Below are positions 1-12,052 of a stretch of 64,000 nucleotides of DNA, piece by piece (within the stretch, counting starts at the first letter, position 1; each line of letters starts with the position of its first letter). The DNA comes from Ampullaceana balthica (taxonomy: Eukaryota; Mollusca; Gastropoda; Lymnaeidae): NCBI GenBank assembly GCA_944989445.1, contig CALYLW010000428.1:62001-126000 (forward strand), in the 5' to 3' direction. The notes beneath the pieces are model-generated. The model was not told the origin of the DNA. It did not search any database and saw nothing but the letters and a program-made list of their open reading frames with translations. Made by a program: the position numbers and the translations under genes.

Positions 1-240
1 TTTGAAATCAAAATTTCATAACAGAAGTTTAAAAAAACTTAACGCACGTATATTACTAACCAGCTGAAACGCCCTGGTTAGCAAGGATTAAGTCTTGGGA
101 ACTACTGCGATAATGTAATGGTACTACCTAAAGCTGGTGCTCTGTCAAAAAACATTTCATTATCGTTATGTTCAGATGTTTTAAACTTACGCTACATGCA
201 TTAAGATTTATTCTTGAAGTTTAAAATTTAATAATAAGTA

Positions 241-554
241 CCGCATATTCCGGCGTATAAGACGACCTCCCCATTCCTCTACTTTTACTGTTAAAATACA
301 GGTTTTAGCTTATTTTCACCGTATAAGACCGCCACTCTTCCAACACACTTTTAGTTTGAAACTGGCTTCATATTTTTTTCTTCTTGTTGGTGGAGACATG
401 ATGGTGTCGTGACTGTCAGCCTTTTTATACACTAGTGCATTACGGTACTGGTGCTGTAATGCATGAACAGTTACAAATACGATAAGACGATACCCAGAAC
501 TTTTGAGAAGATATTTAGAGGTTAAAAAGTCGTCTAATACGCTGGAATATACGG
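241..554 (-). mobile_element. Pogo/Tigger-like MITE with transposase N-terminal remnant
   Basis: Imperfect terminal inverted repeats of about 28 bp (CCGCATATTCCGGCGTATAA... and its complement) are flanked by TA on both sides (239-240 and 555-556), the target duplication typical of Tc1/mariner/pogo elements. On the minus strand an ATG at 399 opens a short frame whose residues TRRKKYEASFKLKV match the CENP-B/pogo-type helix-turn-helix N-terminus. The frame runs into the TIR with no catalytic domain, so this is an internally deleted, non-autonomous element. It is absent from the paralogous position near 32350, which dates the insertion after the segmental duplication. Confidence 0.75.
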
Positions 555-556
555 TA

Positions 557-1020
557 TAAAAATGCATAATTCCCGTTGTGTGTATGTATTTATGTACGTA
601 TGTATGTATGGAATGTAATGTATTATATGACGCCATTGTTGATCTTATATTTAACAGGGGAAATTATGTATATTGATACATTGTGTGCATCAAAAAGGGT
701 GCAAATTAAAGATGCGCTGTAAAAAAATATTATATGACGTCATTGTTTAGCTCATATTTTAATTTTGGAAAAGGGAACAATGTAAACAGAGGATTTAATG
801 ATGGTAAATTATAACATAAAAAAACAATGGGGGCACCATAGGCGCTATTATAAAATACTTTGTGTACATTTCAGAAAGTTTAATATTTCGTATTTATCAA
901 ACAAGTACAAGTTAGTTGGGCTTTTGAAAAAGGTGGCCGCCGTAGCCGCCCTAAAAAAGGTGCTTTTTTTTCAAACTAAATAGATTTCAGATGAAAACAT
1001 CGGTCATTTTTGACGTATAA
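557..1020 (+). mobile_element. Small Helitron-like non-autonomous element
   Basis: The element starts near 'ataattcccgttgt' and ends near a hairpin 'cggtcatttttgacg'. It matches, over most of its length, the reverse complement of 54244-54690. Neither copy has an obvious target duplication. It is absent from the paralogous position in block A copy 2. No coding capacity is seen. Assignment to Helitrons rests on the 5' resemblance to other elements here and on the 3' hairpin. The expected CTRR terminus is not evident, so the class is uncertain. Confidence 0.5.
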
Positions 1021-1668
1021 TAATAATACACTAGTATAAAATAAATCTTGATGTCTTATTTGCACGACGATTAGACACATCTTTGCCATGTTTATATACG
1101 AAATTATGTATTGTGCTTCGTGAGTATACAAGACGACAAATTAAAAAGACATTAAAAATATTTAACAACTTTTAAATGCAAATTCGAAGTAACTGAGATT
1201 TCTAGAGTGAAAACTTCATTTCAAGAAACTTGAAAAAAAATTATTCTTGTGTAATAATTAGTTTATTAGGGAAAGTTCTTAAAGTCTAAATTCCCAAACA
1301 TGAGATGTTTTTAATTATATTTACTTCCCTGTTCCGGCGTAGCAATAACTTTCAATTCATAATTTTTTTTTAAAGTTTAACATAAATTTACACATAAACA
1401 TACAATAAAATTTCCGTTAAATTATTAAGAAAAGAGTTAAGAAGAGGTTTAGCGTAAATTAAGTCAGTGAAATGACTGTCTTTGATAACGACAGGGGTGA
1501 ATATGATAAGTAGAAAACTATTCAAGGTCATAAATACTTTTTCTTTGGTCTAGTCACATAGTTTTTTTATGATTTTGCGCAACGCAAAAAAAAATGATAC
1601 GATTTTGCCAAAATTTCGAGATACAGGATAATCTTTGAAAAGAATCAGACCCTGGTCATGATTTCTTT

Positions 1669-1925
1669 CCATAAAGTACGTCGTGCTATTTTTGACCATT
1701 TTTAACTCACCCACTCCCCCTGTCACAAACTGTCACAAATCTTGAACTCCCCTCCCCCTTACAGTACGTCACACTTTGAACAAAAATGTTGTTTTTTATT
1801 AACAAAATAATTAAAATTTAATATAAAACACCGTGACGTCACTTATGGCCGGACCCCCCTCCCCCTGTGACAAAGTGACACACTTTCTTACACTCTGGAG
1901 CGTGATGTACTTTATGGACGGCCCC
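1669..1925 (-). mobile_element. MITE of the GGGGCCGTCCATAAAG family, 5'-truncated copy
   Basis: Ends with 'actttatggacggcccc' and opens with a shortened 'ccataaagtacgtc'. The interior carries the family's characteristic 'tgacaaagtgacacactt' type motifs. It matches 44326-44567 and 45683-45950 in inverse orientation. No transposase is present. Confidence 0.75.
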
Positions 1926-2861
1926 AGAGAAACCACTAAGTATGATCAATTGAATAAACTTCATAAATTGGTTTAAAAATTGAATAAAAATATGTACCGA
2001 TATGTTGCTCAAAGAGTTTCTCATGCTTAAAGTATGTAACTCTGTTTTTTGTTTGTTAAATAAACAGAAATATTCTATTAATGAACAATATATATGTTTG
2101 ACGATTTATTTTATTAGCTATTATTTTCGAACACGACGACTAGCTGTACATTACAAATTGGAAGTTGATAAATAGTGCATAAGATTATTTATGGTATTTT
2201 AATTGTTCAAATAAGTGCGCTGGATCCAGGTGACACTATCGTATTACAAACTAATTATTGACACATTTAAGAAATGGTATTGCAAAACGTGATTTAAACG
2301 ATCATATAAGAAGCGATAAAAACAAAACAAATCATGTAAAGTTAATTCAAGTTAAGTATAAAATCGATTAAAATTTAACGGATCGTGACCTTAATACACT
2401 GCTGTTCTAAAGTAATGCAATCACCCGTTTAGTGACGTAACTTCAGTGGTTGCTTAGTTCGTGCACAATCTTATACATGCAACGAAACAAATGGTTCTAA
2501 AAAAAAATTATTTCCTGCTTTGAAAAATTGTTCGATATTTCGCTACCCCATTGATTAAAAATAGGAAAAGATAGTGAATAATACATTTTTTACAAAAAAT
2601 TATACTTTCAGAAAAAAACTCAATGTTATGTAATCGTTAAATATACAAGGCATCTGGAGAGCGACGTAAAATATTGCGCTCGCCTGATCTCGCCTCACAA
2701 GCTGAGGTGCTTGGGATCTAGCCCACGTTAAGCCACAATAAAAATGTTAATAAATGACTATTGCTATAAAAAAAAAGACCAACGCGGACTTGGACAGGAT
2801 ATGGGCGCCGCCAAGTTTACCAAGCCCCGAAAAAGCTTTAATGGCAACATTAGAGACACAA

Positions 2862-2871
2862 TATATATATA

Positions 2872-2960
<89 letters not shown>
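2862..2960. repeat. (TA)n microsatellite
   Basis: About 100 bp of nearly pure TA with a short TG stretch at its left end. Tyr/Ile-rich frames across it are translations of the repeat, not genes. It lies in an insert (about 2655-3050) that block A copy 2 lacks. Confidence 0.9.
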
Positions 2961-2964
<4 letters not shown>

Positions 2965-3834
2965 ACATTTTAATGGCGACGGTTACTTGTTCTTTGCTTG
3001 TACTAAAGAAAATAAATTTGTAACCCGAGATACCACTGCTTAAAAATTGTTGTTGTTTTTTTTTAAATGTTAAAATAACTCCAGTCACTATATTAAACTA
3101 AAAATGTCACGTACAACACATACCCGAATATGTGATAATATCAGTCTTAATTTTTAACACACCTTAAACTGCAATATTAATTTTTTTAAAGCAGATTTTT
3201 TTTCTGTACGTGAAATTAACATGAATGCATTTGACATTTCATATTGTCTTTAAAATATACTCTTTACTCACACAGACATTTCATTTCAAGTTTCCTGACA
3301 GCCAACAGCTCTAAAGATGTGGTTTCAATTTTTTTTTATTATCCAAAGATTACGCCAAAAATAGCGTTGCTTTTAAACTCCCTTGCAAGACATCCTCAAA
3401 TTTTTACACTGCGACACCTTTTCAACGATCACTTTAGAGATAAGGCATTCGTGAAAAAAATGTGCCATAAGATATCTGATTGTAAAGGGAGATTTTTTTA
3501 AAAAGTTGTTTGTTATTTTTTATTGTTTGTGTGTGTGTGTTTTTTTTTGGTGTTTTTTTTCGGGGTGTGATCTTGTTGATCGATTTCTAAAATTTATTGG
3601 GCTTAGTAAATGACTCCCAAAAACAAAGTCACAGTGCACTTTATATAGTCATGGTAAAAACTGATTTAAAACGGGAACAAATTCTGAGAATTAACTTCAG
3701 GCGCGAAACAACAATGCCCAGAAGGTGTTAATGTATTTTTAAACTATGATCTATATCTATGTGCATAAAAAAAAAGTTCCACTTCTAGGCTCATTACAAG
3801 TCGATGCTTTATGTATTTCATTTTTACTCAACAG

Positions 3835-6475
3835 TTGCCCTGGTCCTAGTGATGGCATGTGGTGAGTACACATCGCTTATGTAGAGATGTTAACACAGCG
3901 TAGCAACTGGATGAAGTAAAACCATTATGTTAATAGTTTTTCCTTGAATTTTGAATTCATTTTGGTCGCTCTGCTAACTAGATTTCACTTAAGAAATGGG
4001 GTTTTAAACTATTATTAGCATACTGAATGAATGCATGAGATTAAAAATATTTAAATCTTTGATACCAAATAAAACATCTAATAATTAAAGAGCTTGTTCG
4101 TGTACGCAGAAGCGTAACTGGGTTGTCCGCGCCATTGGCTAATTTATTTTTGGCGCCCCTGACAAATGTATATGGAAATAAAAAATCCAATAATAAATCA
4201 GAATACATTGAAGGATTAGCATCGGCGCCCTTGGCAACTACCCCCCTATGCCAGGTCGTTGTTACGCCTCTGCATGTAGCCTACATTGGTATCCTTGTAT
4301 ATAGTTATCCTTGTATATGGGATTGTTTCATTGAAAATAATTATGCCTGAATAACTCTAGCAAAGAGGTTTTATGAATGCGTGGGCTTTTTAAAAAAACA
4401 TATTTTCAATATGTAAATATACAACCTGTGGTAACATAATAATAATAATGATGATGATGATAATAATGCGCTCATGACGTAAGAACTATAGTGGTTTTAA
4501 TTGTTCACAGTCAACGATAAAAATCAACGTGGCCTAACTGTGACGCAATCTTCAAACTCTTCCCCGACTGTTTTTCTTAATACGTCAGAAAACCCACATA
4601 CGATGCGCTTTCGTACTTACCTAGTGTTGTGTGGTGCGTCCGGGTGCGGTGCACATTGCTACGTTTATCTAAATTTGATTTATTTTATTTTTTAAAGTGC
4701 AAATTTTAAAAGTAACATTAGTATATTTTGTTTTTATTTCAAATAGAACTTCAATACTCGTATTTTGAAAAGTTAAACAATTTAATTTTGTATTTACTTC
4801 TCATTTGCTGCTTTTTTTTTAAAATGTTGGCAATGTGGGTCAATGCACTGCGGGCAGCGAAATGTTTGCTCCCTTAAAAAGTGACGATTTAAGAACTTGT
4901 AAGCCCTAACCCACACTGTGTGATATTTCCCTTACTTGCTACAGCCTTATAGAAAAATTGTAAAGGATTTATTCTTTCTGATGACATCACGTGTAGCGAC
5001 AATATGAATATGTATTTCGATGACATCACGTGTAGCGACAATATGAATATGTATTTCTGATGACATCACGTGTAGCGACAATATGAATATGTATTTCCGA
5101 TGACATCACGTGTAGCGACAATATGAATATGTATTTCTGATGACATCACGTGTAGCGACAATATGAATATGTATTCAGTTCATAGACAATGTGCAACTTC
5201 GAAGTGCAAGGATTTAATCCTAAAGAGTTTCTTTTTTTTAATATTTCAGTATCACAGGTCAGCTGCTCTTCTACTTCCCCAACGACTGCAGCTGCAACAA
5301 CAGTGGGCACGGATAGTACAACAGCGGCTGCAACTACTTCAACAACGGCTTTGTCTGCTTCAACAGCTGCTGCGTCTGCTTCAACAACGGCTGCGTCTGC
5401 TTCAACAGCTCCAACAACGGCTGGAAACACCGCAACCTCGGCAGTAACGACTACTGCAAACGCTAACGCAACCACAACCACAGCAAAAAGTAATTAATTG
5501 AAGTTTGTTGCTTGCGTGTGTGCGTGAGCGCGTGTACTTTCATATGTGTGCGTGGGGGTTTTGTGAGCGTGTGCTTGCACGCGTGCGTGTGTGTATATCT
5601 GCCTCTTTTTTTAATGCCATAAGCTACCTACAGCTGCATATAACTAGAACGAAGCATGAGATGACTGCTGGCATTGCGCCATCAATGGTAGAACTTTCCA
5701 AGATATAATGATGACACTGTGACAAGCCAAATGCAGCATAGTTGACTTGCTGGCTTGGATACAAATTAGGACGCAACATCCGGTTCATCTTATCACGGTT
5801 CAAACCTATACGTATCCTAACCACGTCCATAACGTCACGTTAATCTAAGTTACTAACGTCACGTTAAACTAAGTTACTAACGTCACGTTAATCTAAGTTA
5901 CTAATGTCACGTTAATCTAAGTTACTAACGTCACGTTAATCTAAGTTACTAACGTCACGTTAATCTAAGTTACTAACGTCACGTTAATCTAAGTTACTAA
6001 TGTCACGCTAATCTAAGTTACTAACGTCACGTTAATCTAAGTTACTAACGTCACGTTAATCTAAGTTACTAACGTCACGTTAATCTAAGTTACTAACGTC
6101 ACGTTAATCTAAGTTACTAACGTCACGTTAATCTAAGTTACTAACGTCACGTTAATCTAAGTTACTAACGTCACGTTAATCTAAGTTACTAACGTCACGT
6201 TAATCTAAGTTACTAACGTCACGTTAATCTAAGTTACTAACGTCACGTTAATCTAAGTTACTAACGTCACGTAAATCTAAGTTACTAACGTCACGTTCCA
6301 TCCGATCCCATAATACATTCTACCCTGTCTCTAGCTTCTCTTAGTATTACATGGGAAAATTTTAAACCTTTGAATTAACAAAATGTTGTCATGTTTCTCC
6401 ACAGATGGTGACGTCTTTCTGTTCTGCTCCTCCGCTACGATCATCGTCTGCTCACTCGTGCACCTTATAGGATAA
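3835..6475 (+). CDS. Gene A: Thr/Ala/Ser-rich secreted peptide with GPI-type tail (5' exon uncertain)
   Basis: I do not recognise this as a named gene; the model comes from splice signals and comparison with genes B and C. Exon 2 (3835-3861, 27 nt) follows 'ctcaacag' and ends at GTGAGT, encoding the signal-peptide core VALVLVMAC. Exon 3/4 (5250-5489, 240 nt) follows 'atatttcag' and ends at GTAATT; it starts VSQVSC, then is almost entirely Thr, Ala and Ser, with one NAT sequon near its end. The last exon (6405-6475, 71 nt) follows 'tttctccacag' and encodes NGDVFLFCSSATIIVCSLV plus HLIG and a stop. All joins are phase 1. The start is either an in-frame ATG at 3804 read straight into exon 2, or, as in gene C, a separate upstream exon, possibly outside the window. 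The inferred product is a heavily O-glycosylated, GPI-anchored surface mucin. Two minisatellites (4980-5176, 5830-6297) lie in its introns. Confidence 0.65.
4107..4272. mobile_element. 166-bp hAT-like MITE in gene A intron
   Basis: Ends are inverted repeats (CAGAAGCGTAAC and GTTACGCCTCTG). The flanking 8-mers cgtgtacg and catgtagc match at only five positions, so the target duplication is weak. The paralogous place in block A copy 2 holds a different insertion (34936-35453). Confidence 0.55.
4980..5176. repeat. 40-bp tandem repeat, five units, just upstream of a gene A acceptor
   Basis: Five nearly identical units start at 4980, 5019, 5059, 5099 and 5139, each beginning GATGACATCACGTGTAGCGA and ending 'aatatgaatatgtatttc'. 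Each unit holds TGACATCA next to CACGTG. The array ends about 73 bp before the exon starting at 5250. The paralogous intron of gene B (37200-37350) has no such array. Confidence 0.9.
5830..6297. repeat. 24-bp minisatellite with palindromic core, gene A last intron
   Basis: Twenty copies of the core TAACGTCACGTT at exact 24-bp spacing (unit core plus 'aatctaagttac'). Only a handful of substitutions occur, for example near 5858, 5904, 6000 and 6273. The 13-mer TAACGTCACGTTA is a palindrome around a central C. Gene B has one related site ('aacgtcacgttgatctac', near 39667) at the matching intron position, so the array expanded in copy A after duplication. Confidence 0.95.
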
Positions 6476-8350
6476 ATTAATGTTATATAAAGTCTATTAG
6501 TGTGTTGTCTGATATCCCCTTTATTTTAATTTTATTTATTTTAAGGATTTTTTCTTGTTTTTCATTTGTATTGTTTTTTTTTAATTTTTTTATTAAGTTT
6601 TTTTTTGAGATCCGCCTTACAATTTTTTTCCCAAAAGCTAAAAACAAACAATACGATTGCGGTGCGCCGATATGACGTATTTAACCTTTCAACTCCAAAC
6701 ACCTCCACATCACCGTGAAGATTAGTAACGCACACATTTCAAGGTTTAAGTATTGTTAGACCGGTCTTGGCTATTCAAGAAACAATTAATTAAACCACAT
6801 CGTTCAACAAAAATAATTTTAAAAATCAGTGAAAGTTGCTATACATACACAGTTTCTGTTTGTACTCAAATATTTTTCCTATACTTGAATTTTTTGCCTT
6901 GAAAAGTCAAAAAGACTTTTAGTGAGGAATTTATCCAACCCCTCACCGCCCTTTTTACTGAAATTTAAACACACACTGCTTCCTCACTCCTACCCCCCCC
7001 CCACCTGTGTAGACGCCTTTGTCACATCAACGACAGCCCCTGTTGATGATCTACTTAGACAACTTTATTTATTGATTCAATAATCTTTTAACTTTGAATT
7101 TGATGACACACTTTGGAACGTGGTTAAATCTTCGAGGAGGTTTTTACCTGCGAATGAAAAGGTGTGTTGTTGAATTCAGAGAAACTTAAGCTCATCGGCT
7201 GTCCTTAATATTTATATATCTAATAATAGAATGTATAGTAGACATGTGATGTTTTTTGTTGTTTTAATTTTTTTAATTTTTTAAATAAAACTGTATTTAC
7301 AAGCGAAGACTGTGATAGAAATACAGATTTAATGACACATCATGAAAAGCTCATGCCCCGTGATTTACTTGTAAGAAAGATAAAAAAATAACTTAAATAG
7401 AAATTGAAGCCTCATGCCTTTAATTTTAACACTGTTTAAATACATATTTTTTAAAAATGATATATTAAACGTAAATAATGTATTAGTAATGATCAGTTGT
7501 GTTATTTATTTGTTAAACTTTTATCTAGGTTTCTCTTAATTGTCTTTGTTTGAGCAACAACTATATGGACGACGTTTGCTAATATTTTTATTTAATTCTT
7601 GACAATGACATATTCAACATGATTTAAGCTGTTAAGGAATTTGATATACACATCAAATCAAGAATAGTTGGGTTTTTTCCCTGAAGCTCAAATTTTATTG
7701 AGATATGAACTAGGTCAGCAAATAAATTGAAATGAAATATTTTTATTGTAGATTTTTGCTAAGGGAAGTGTGTATATTTTTTTATATAGCTCTTTACAAT
7801 GACATATTCAAAATAATTAAAGCTATTTAAGAATTTCAGATGCCTCAAATTAAGAAGAGTTGTTTTTCCTAAAGCTCAAATCGTACCTTGCGATTTGAAT
7901 AAGGTCTGCAAATAAACTTAAAATTATATCTATTTTAATCTTTAGATATTTTAAAATAAAATAAATTATTATCACATTTAAATCATCGTTTGTGCTTGTC
8001 TTCTTTGTCCATTAAAATTAACATTTAATCATCGTCTAAAACAAGGGTCGCCAAACTATGGCCCACGGACACTGCTATGCGATAAGTCACAGAATTCTGA
8101 TCTTAAACAATTTCTGTAAGAAATGCCAAGAGCTGACGTTGATTGAGTGCATATTGAAGTTCACGACAAAAAATAAAGACTTGCTTCAGAACACTAGAAA
8201 ATTCATTCCTGTGGAATCCATGCTGACGTCAGATGCAGCGTCAGAAAAGAGTGGCCAGAATTTTTAAACTCTTCCAAATCTGCTCACACAAGACACTATC
8301 TATCCCCTGTGCTTAAGGTCCAATTTCGTTTTTTTTACAAACTCGGGGAG
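6476..8350. other. 3' flank of gene A and end of block A; no gene recognised
   Basis: AT-rich DNA with long T runs. Up to about 7780 it continues the alignment to block A copy 2, including 'gcgaatgaaaaggtgtgttgtt' near 7152 and 39955. A sequence resembling the end of an hAT element (GGGTCGCCAAACTATGGCCC) starts near 8046, but I find no matching right end, so it is probably a fragment. No supported coding region. Confidence 0.5.
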
Positions 8351-8580
8351 GAAATATGCAGTGGCGTAGCGATGTGGGGCGGCGGGGGGGCGATTGCCCC
8401 CTTTGGAACTTTTTTAGGGGCGGCCAATACCTGCTCGTTAATTAACGTCTTAGATTGAACATTTTCAAAGAAATTGAAAATAAATAAAAACTAATGCTAA
8501 AACTTCAAACTCCGAAACCGAAATACATTTTTCTGATACTAATGCTGCTACTGGACTGAAAAAACGTTAAGTAGTATAAG

Positions 8581-10157
8581 TAGGGGTCTACCGATATGCC
8601 TTTTTGCCGATATTGCCGATACCGATATTACCGATATTTTTTTTGCCGATATGAGTACCGATATGAGTATTTGTTCGGACAAAAACCAGCGGTAATATTT
8701 GATGACGTCATTCTTAAATTTATCACTCGTAATTATTTATCTTTTATATTAGGGGACTACCGATATGCATTTTTACCGATATTTTTTTCCGATATGAGTG
8801 CCGATAGGGTATTTGTTAGGACAAAAACCAGCGGTCATATTTGATGACATCATTCTTAAATTTATCACTCCTAATTATTTATCTTTTATATTAGAGGACT
8901 ACTGGTATGCATTTTCGCCGATATTACCTATATTTTTTTCCGATATGACTAATATGAGTGCCGATATGAGTATTTGTTAGGACAAAAATAACAGCGGTCA
9001 TATTTGATGACATCATTCTTAAATTTATCACTCGTAATTATTTAAAATATTAGGGGTCTACCGATGTGCATTTTTGCCGATATTTTTTTCCGACATGATT
9101 GCCGATATCAGTATTTGTTAGGACAAAAATAACAGCGGTCATATTTGATGACATCATTCTTAAATTTATCACTCGTAATTATTTAAAATATTAGGGGTCT
9201 ACCGATGTGCATTTTTGCCGATATATTTTTTTCCGATATGATTGCCGATATCAGTATTTGTTAGGACAAAAATAACAGCGATCATATTTGATGACGGCAT
9301 TCTTAAATTTATCACTCGTAATTATTTATATTTTATAATTAAGGGGTCTACCGATATCCAGTTTTAGCCGATATTACCGACTTTTTTTGCTCCCCGAAAC
9401 AAAGTTTCCGATGTGTTTACAAGTTCCAGATCATGACCTACATAGGACTCATAACAAAACGAACAATCCTTTATAAAAATGTACAAGCAAAATTAGGAAG
9501 TCCTTTTGAAACTTCAACCTTGACTCATAATTATTAATTCTAACCAATAGTTTAATGGCTTTTGCACACGGCCACCTTTTATTATGAATGAAACAATCAG
9601 AACAAAGTAATAGTAATAAGTGAAAATGAGGTTGAAGGTTGAATGGTTGCCAATGACAGCAAGTCTGCACACGGTACATTTTGTTATTCCATACGAAACG
9701 ATATGATTTAGACATCTGCGATTCTGCGTGCATCTTTGCTGTTAGTATTAGAGCAATTACGTGAACATAATGTTTACATGTTATACATTTATTAGATCAA
9801 TTACGGTATACTTGGCATCGGCACTATTTACACAGTATTTTAAGTATACGAAAATCGGCCGATACCTAAACAATATCACAGCACATGGCACACAGTATCG
9901 TGGCTGCACATATTAATACTAGAACTCTTTTGACTATTTCAATACCGGTATCGGGGTCGATATATTAATTTGTCGAGATATTGTAAATCTAAATGATAGT
10001 TTTTTTGTTTCCGTTTTTTTTTGGGTCAAAATGTCACTTATTATGAAATATCGGTGACGTCAATATCGGGACCTTTACATGCTACCGATACCGATATTGC
10101 CGATATCCAGATATCGGTGCCGATATATCGGCCAACCGATATATCGGTAGACCCCTA
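8581..10157. mobile_element. hAT-type element whose TIR is embedded in tandem satellite units
   Basis: Starts TAGGGGTCTACCGATATG and ends in the complement (ATATCGGTAGACCCCTA), with a perfect 8-bp duplication AGTATAAG at 8573-8580 and 10158-10165. The left half is an array of five to six units of about 130-170 bp, each opening with the terminal sequence itself (AGGGGTCTACCGATRTGC or AGGGGACTACCGATATGC), followed by many CCGATAT repeats and the line 'gatgacatcattcttaaat'. No transposase is recognised; a minus frame at 9449-9733 has no similarity I can name. Confidence 0.8.
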
Positions 10158-11215
10158 AGTATAAGCCTGTGACACTGATCTGCAGACAAATTAATTGATT
10201 TTTCAAATTTGATGACCACTCCTGTTGTAGAAGGGAAAATTATTGTGCCCTATCAATTTCGAAAAAGGAGCCAATCGAATGCCCGGGTGGCATTTTGTTG
10301 GGGGGCAGCGAATTCCTCGCCATTAGTAAATAGAGTCTAAAAATTGAAAAACGTAAAAAATATAGTTTCATTTAATAAAAGAAAAGCAAAGGTATAACTA
10401 AATTTAAGAAATGGAGGGAATATCTTACAATATACAAAAATTTCTAATTCCAAAACTTCAACTCCGTAATGAATCTTAAGTATTCTGATACTAATGCTAG
10501 TCAACTGAAAAATCAAGGGGCTGAAGTACAATAAGAATATGAATATGGTGTGCTGGCACCAATAATTGATTCAATTTTTTTCAGCCGCTCATCTTGTAGA
10601 AGCGGAAAAAGCTGGATCCTTTAAATTCCAACGACAATGCATAGAATTTCAACAAGACACATGGACTTAATCGATATAAATAAATTGCCCGTACGTACAG
10701 AAGAAAATGTGTGATCACAATAAGTAGAGCAAGATTGAGAGTGTCCAACATATAAACATTAACTTCTCCAAATTAGACACGGATCTTACACAAGGCCAGA
10801 TGATATTTTAACTTCAATAAGATATTGGACATTTTGTTTTGCGTACTTAAAGGGCTTATTCTTCTTCTGAAGCATCATTATTTTGATTTTTAGTGTCTTT
10901 TGTTTTGTAGCATAAACAAAAGGAACGAACGTAATAGCTCATCCATTGGAATGAATAACTGGCATAAAATAAATCCAAAAGTAGCCTCTGCTGAATCAAG
11001 TGCTCAAAATTACCAATAGTTTTGAAAATGGAAGTAATCAGATAACGGACTTAAAAAATATTGAAAATTAAAAATAACAACGTATTGACGTTGTTGTAAA
11101 AGAAAACAAAACAAAGGGGCAAGAAGTTCGTGTTAGAATGTTTGAAATTATAAAATCATGGCAAAATGGAATTTGGCTTTTCGTGGTAACAGAGAGGAAA
11201 ATACTGATGCTTATA

Positions 11216-11700
11216 TCTATATATATAATTCACCAATGCGAGTATGTGCAAATGAGCATGACGAATGACCCTCGCTGGGGTCGACCAATCAGTTTATAGT
11301 TAACAAGCAGAGGTGCTCTCGAGAGCAACAATGGTTCTTGCGTTCTCTTGCGTTGATCCTTCGCAGAAGAACATGCGATTCATAGTGTAGTGGTTATCAC
11401 GCCCGCCTTACATGCGAAAGGTCCTGGGTTCACGCCCCAGCGAAAACATTATTTTTTAATTTTTAAAAAAAATGTGTTTTTGTGCCCGTTCTTTTCCCCA
11501 TTATGCGAACATAGCTGGCCCTCACTAGGGTGCGAGTGTCTCAAGACCAACACTGCGTCGGTGGTTACCCCCACCGACGTTCAATCGTATTGTTTTCATT
11601 TCTTCGTGCTGTGGTTTGTGTCCGTTCTCCCCCCCCCCTTTTTCTTTGCAATATCCATGAGCAAGTCTGCGGCGGATGCTACGCCGCGGGGCGTATCTAG
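11216..11700 (+). mobile_element. Non-autonomous Helitron, copy 1, carrying a tRNA-like sequence
   Basis: Begins TCTATATATATAATTC directly after A and ends with the hairpin GCGGCGGATGCTACGCCGC, then 'ggggcgtatCTAG' followed by T. Insertion between A and T without target duplication and a CTAG end behind a hairpin are the Helitron signature. The same 3' end occurs at 49535 and, inverted, at 56685. It lies inside the shell of the 8359-14238 element. Confidence 0.8.
11375..11451 (+). tRNA. tRNA-Val(TAC)-like pseudogene or SINE head
   Basis: The run TAGTGTAGTGGTTATCACG (A-box region) followed by a TTAC anticodon loop, 'gcgaaaggtc' and a T arm CTGGG-TTCACGC-CCCAG matches animal tRNA-Val closely. 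The T stem pairs fully. The acceptor stem does not pair, and two positions of the anticodon stem are C-A mismatches, so it is probably not a working tRNA. It sits inside the Helitron at 11216-11700, and the shorter related copy at 49313-49535 lacks it. Confidence 0.55.
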
Positions 11701-12052
11701 TAGGGAATATTCTGTAACTTATGCATCTGCTTCAAAAGTACGATCCATCGAGAGAAACAGTTTTAAATATTTTTCAATCTGATCGCCAAGAAAGCAAAGA
11801 CGCAAACTGTGTTAGCAAACTGTGTTAATACTGCTTAATTTGCAAAACTAACTCGAAAGTTTACAGGAGTTCGAGGAAGACTCAAATACATCTCTCTCAA
11901 TGTCAAATTAGTACTTAGCTAAAAAAAAATCATTTAAACTGGTTTGTTTATATGCCGCTCCAACAAAAACAAAGTCTCATATAATTTTAGGTACACAAGA
12001 ACGTTGTTACGCATTCTTTTCCATGCCCATACACCGTTGGAAATATCTAATA

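Larger units (their letters stand above)
1..7780 (+). repeat. Segmental duplication block A, copy 1
   Basis: This block aligns collinearly with 32119-40340 in the same orientation. Matching landmarks are the opening bases (1 vs 32130), the stretch around 2396-2490 vs 32926-33010, the 27-nt exon and its donor (3835 vs 34645), the terminal exon (6405 vs 39775) and the stretch ending in 'gctaagggaagtgt' (about 7755 vs 40305). Identity is moderate outside exons, with many indels. Insertions seen only in this copy include a pogo-like MITE (241-554), a Helitron-like element (557-1020), a MITE (1669-1925) and a TA-rich insert (about 2655-3050). The left border lies outside the window. Confidence 0.85.

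Noticed and set aside
2664..2740. Possible tRNA-derived SINE head
   Set aside because: Box-like words are present but spacing and arms are too degenerate to support a tRNA or SINE call.
2744..3088. Tyr/Ile-rich frames on both strands
   Set aside because: They read through a TA microsatellite; no splice or domain evidence.
5146..5481. Minus-strand Ala/Val-rich frame
   Set aside because: Antisense of the gene A Thr/Ala exon and its flanking 40-bp repeat; splice signals support the plus strand.
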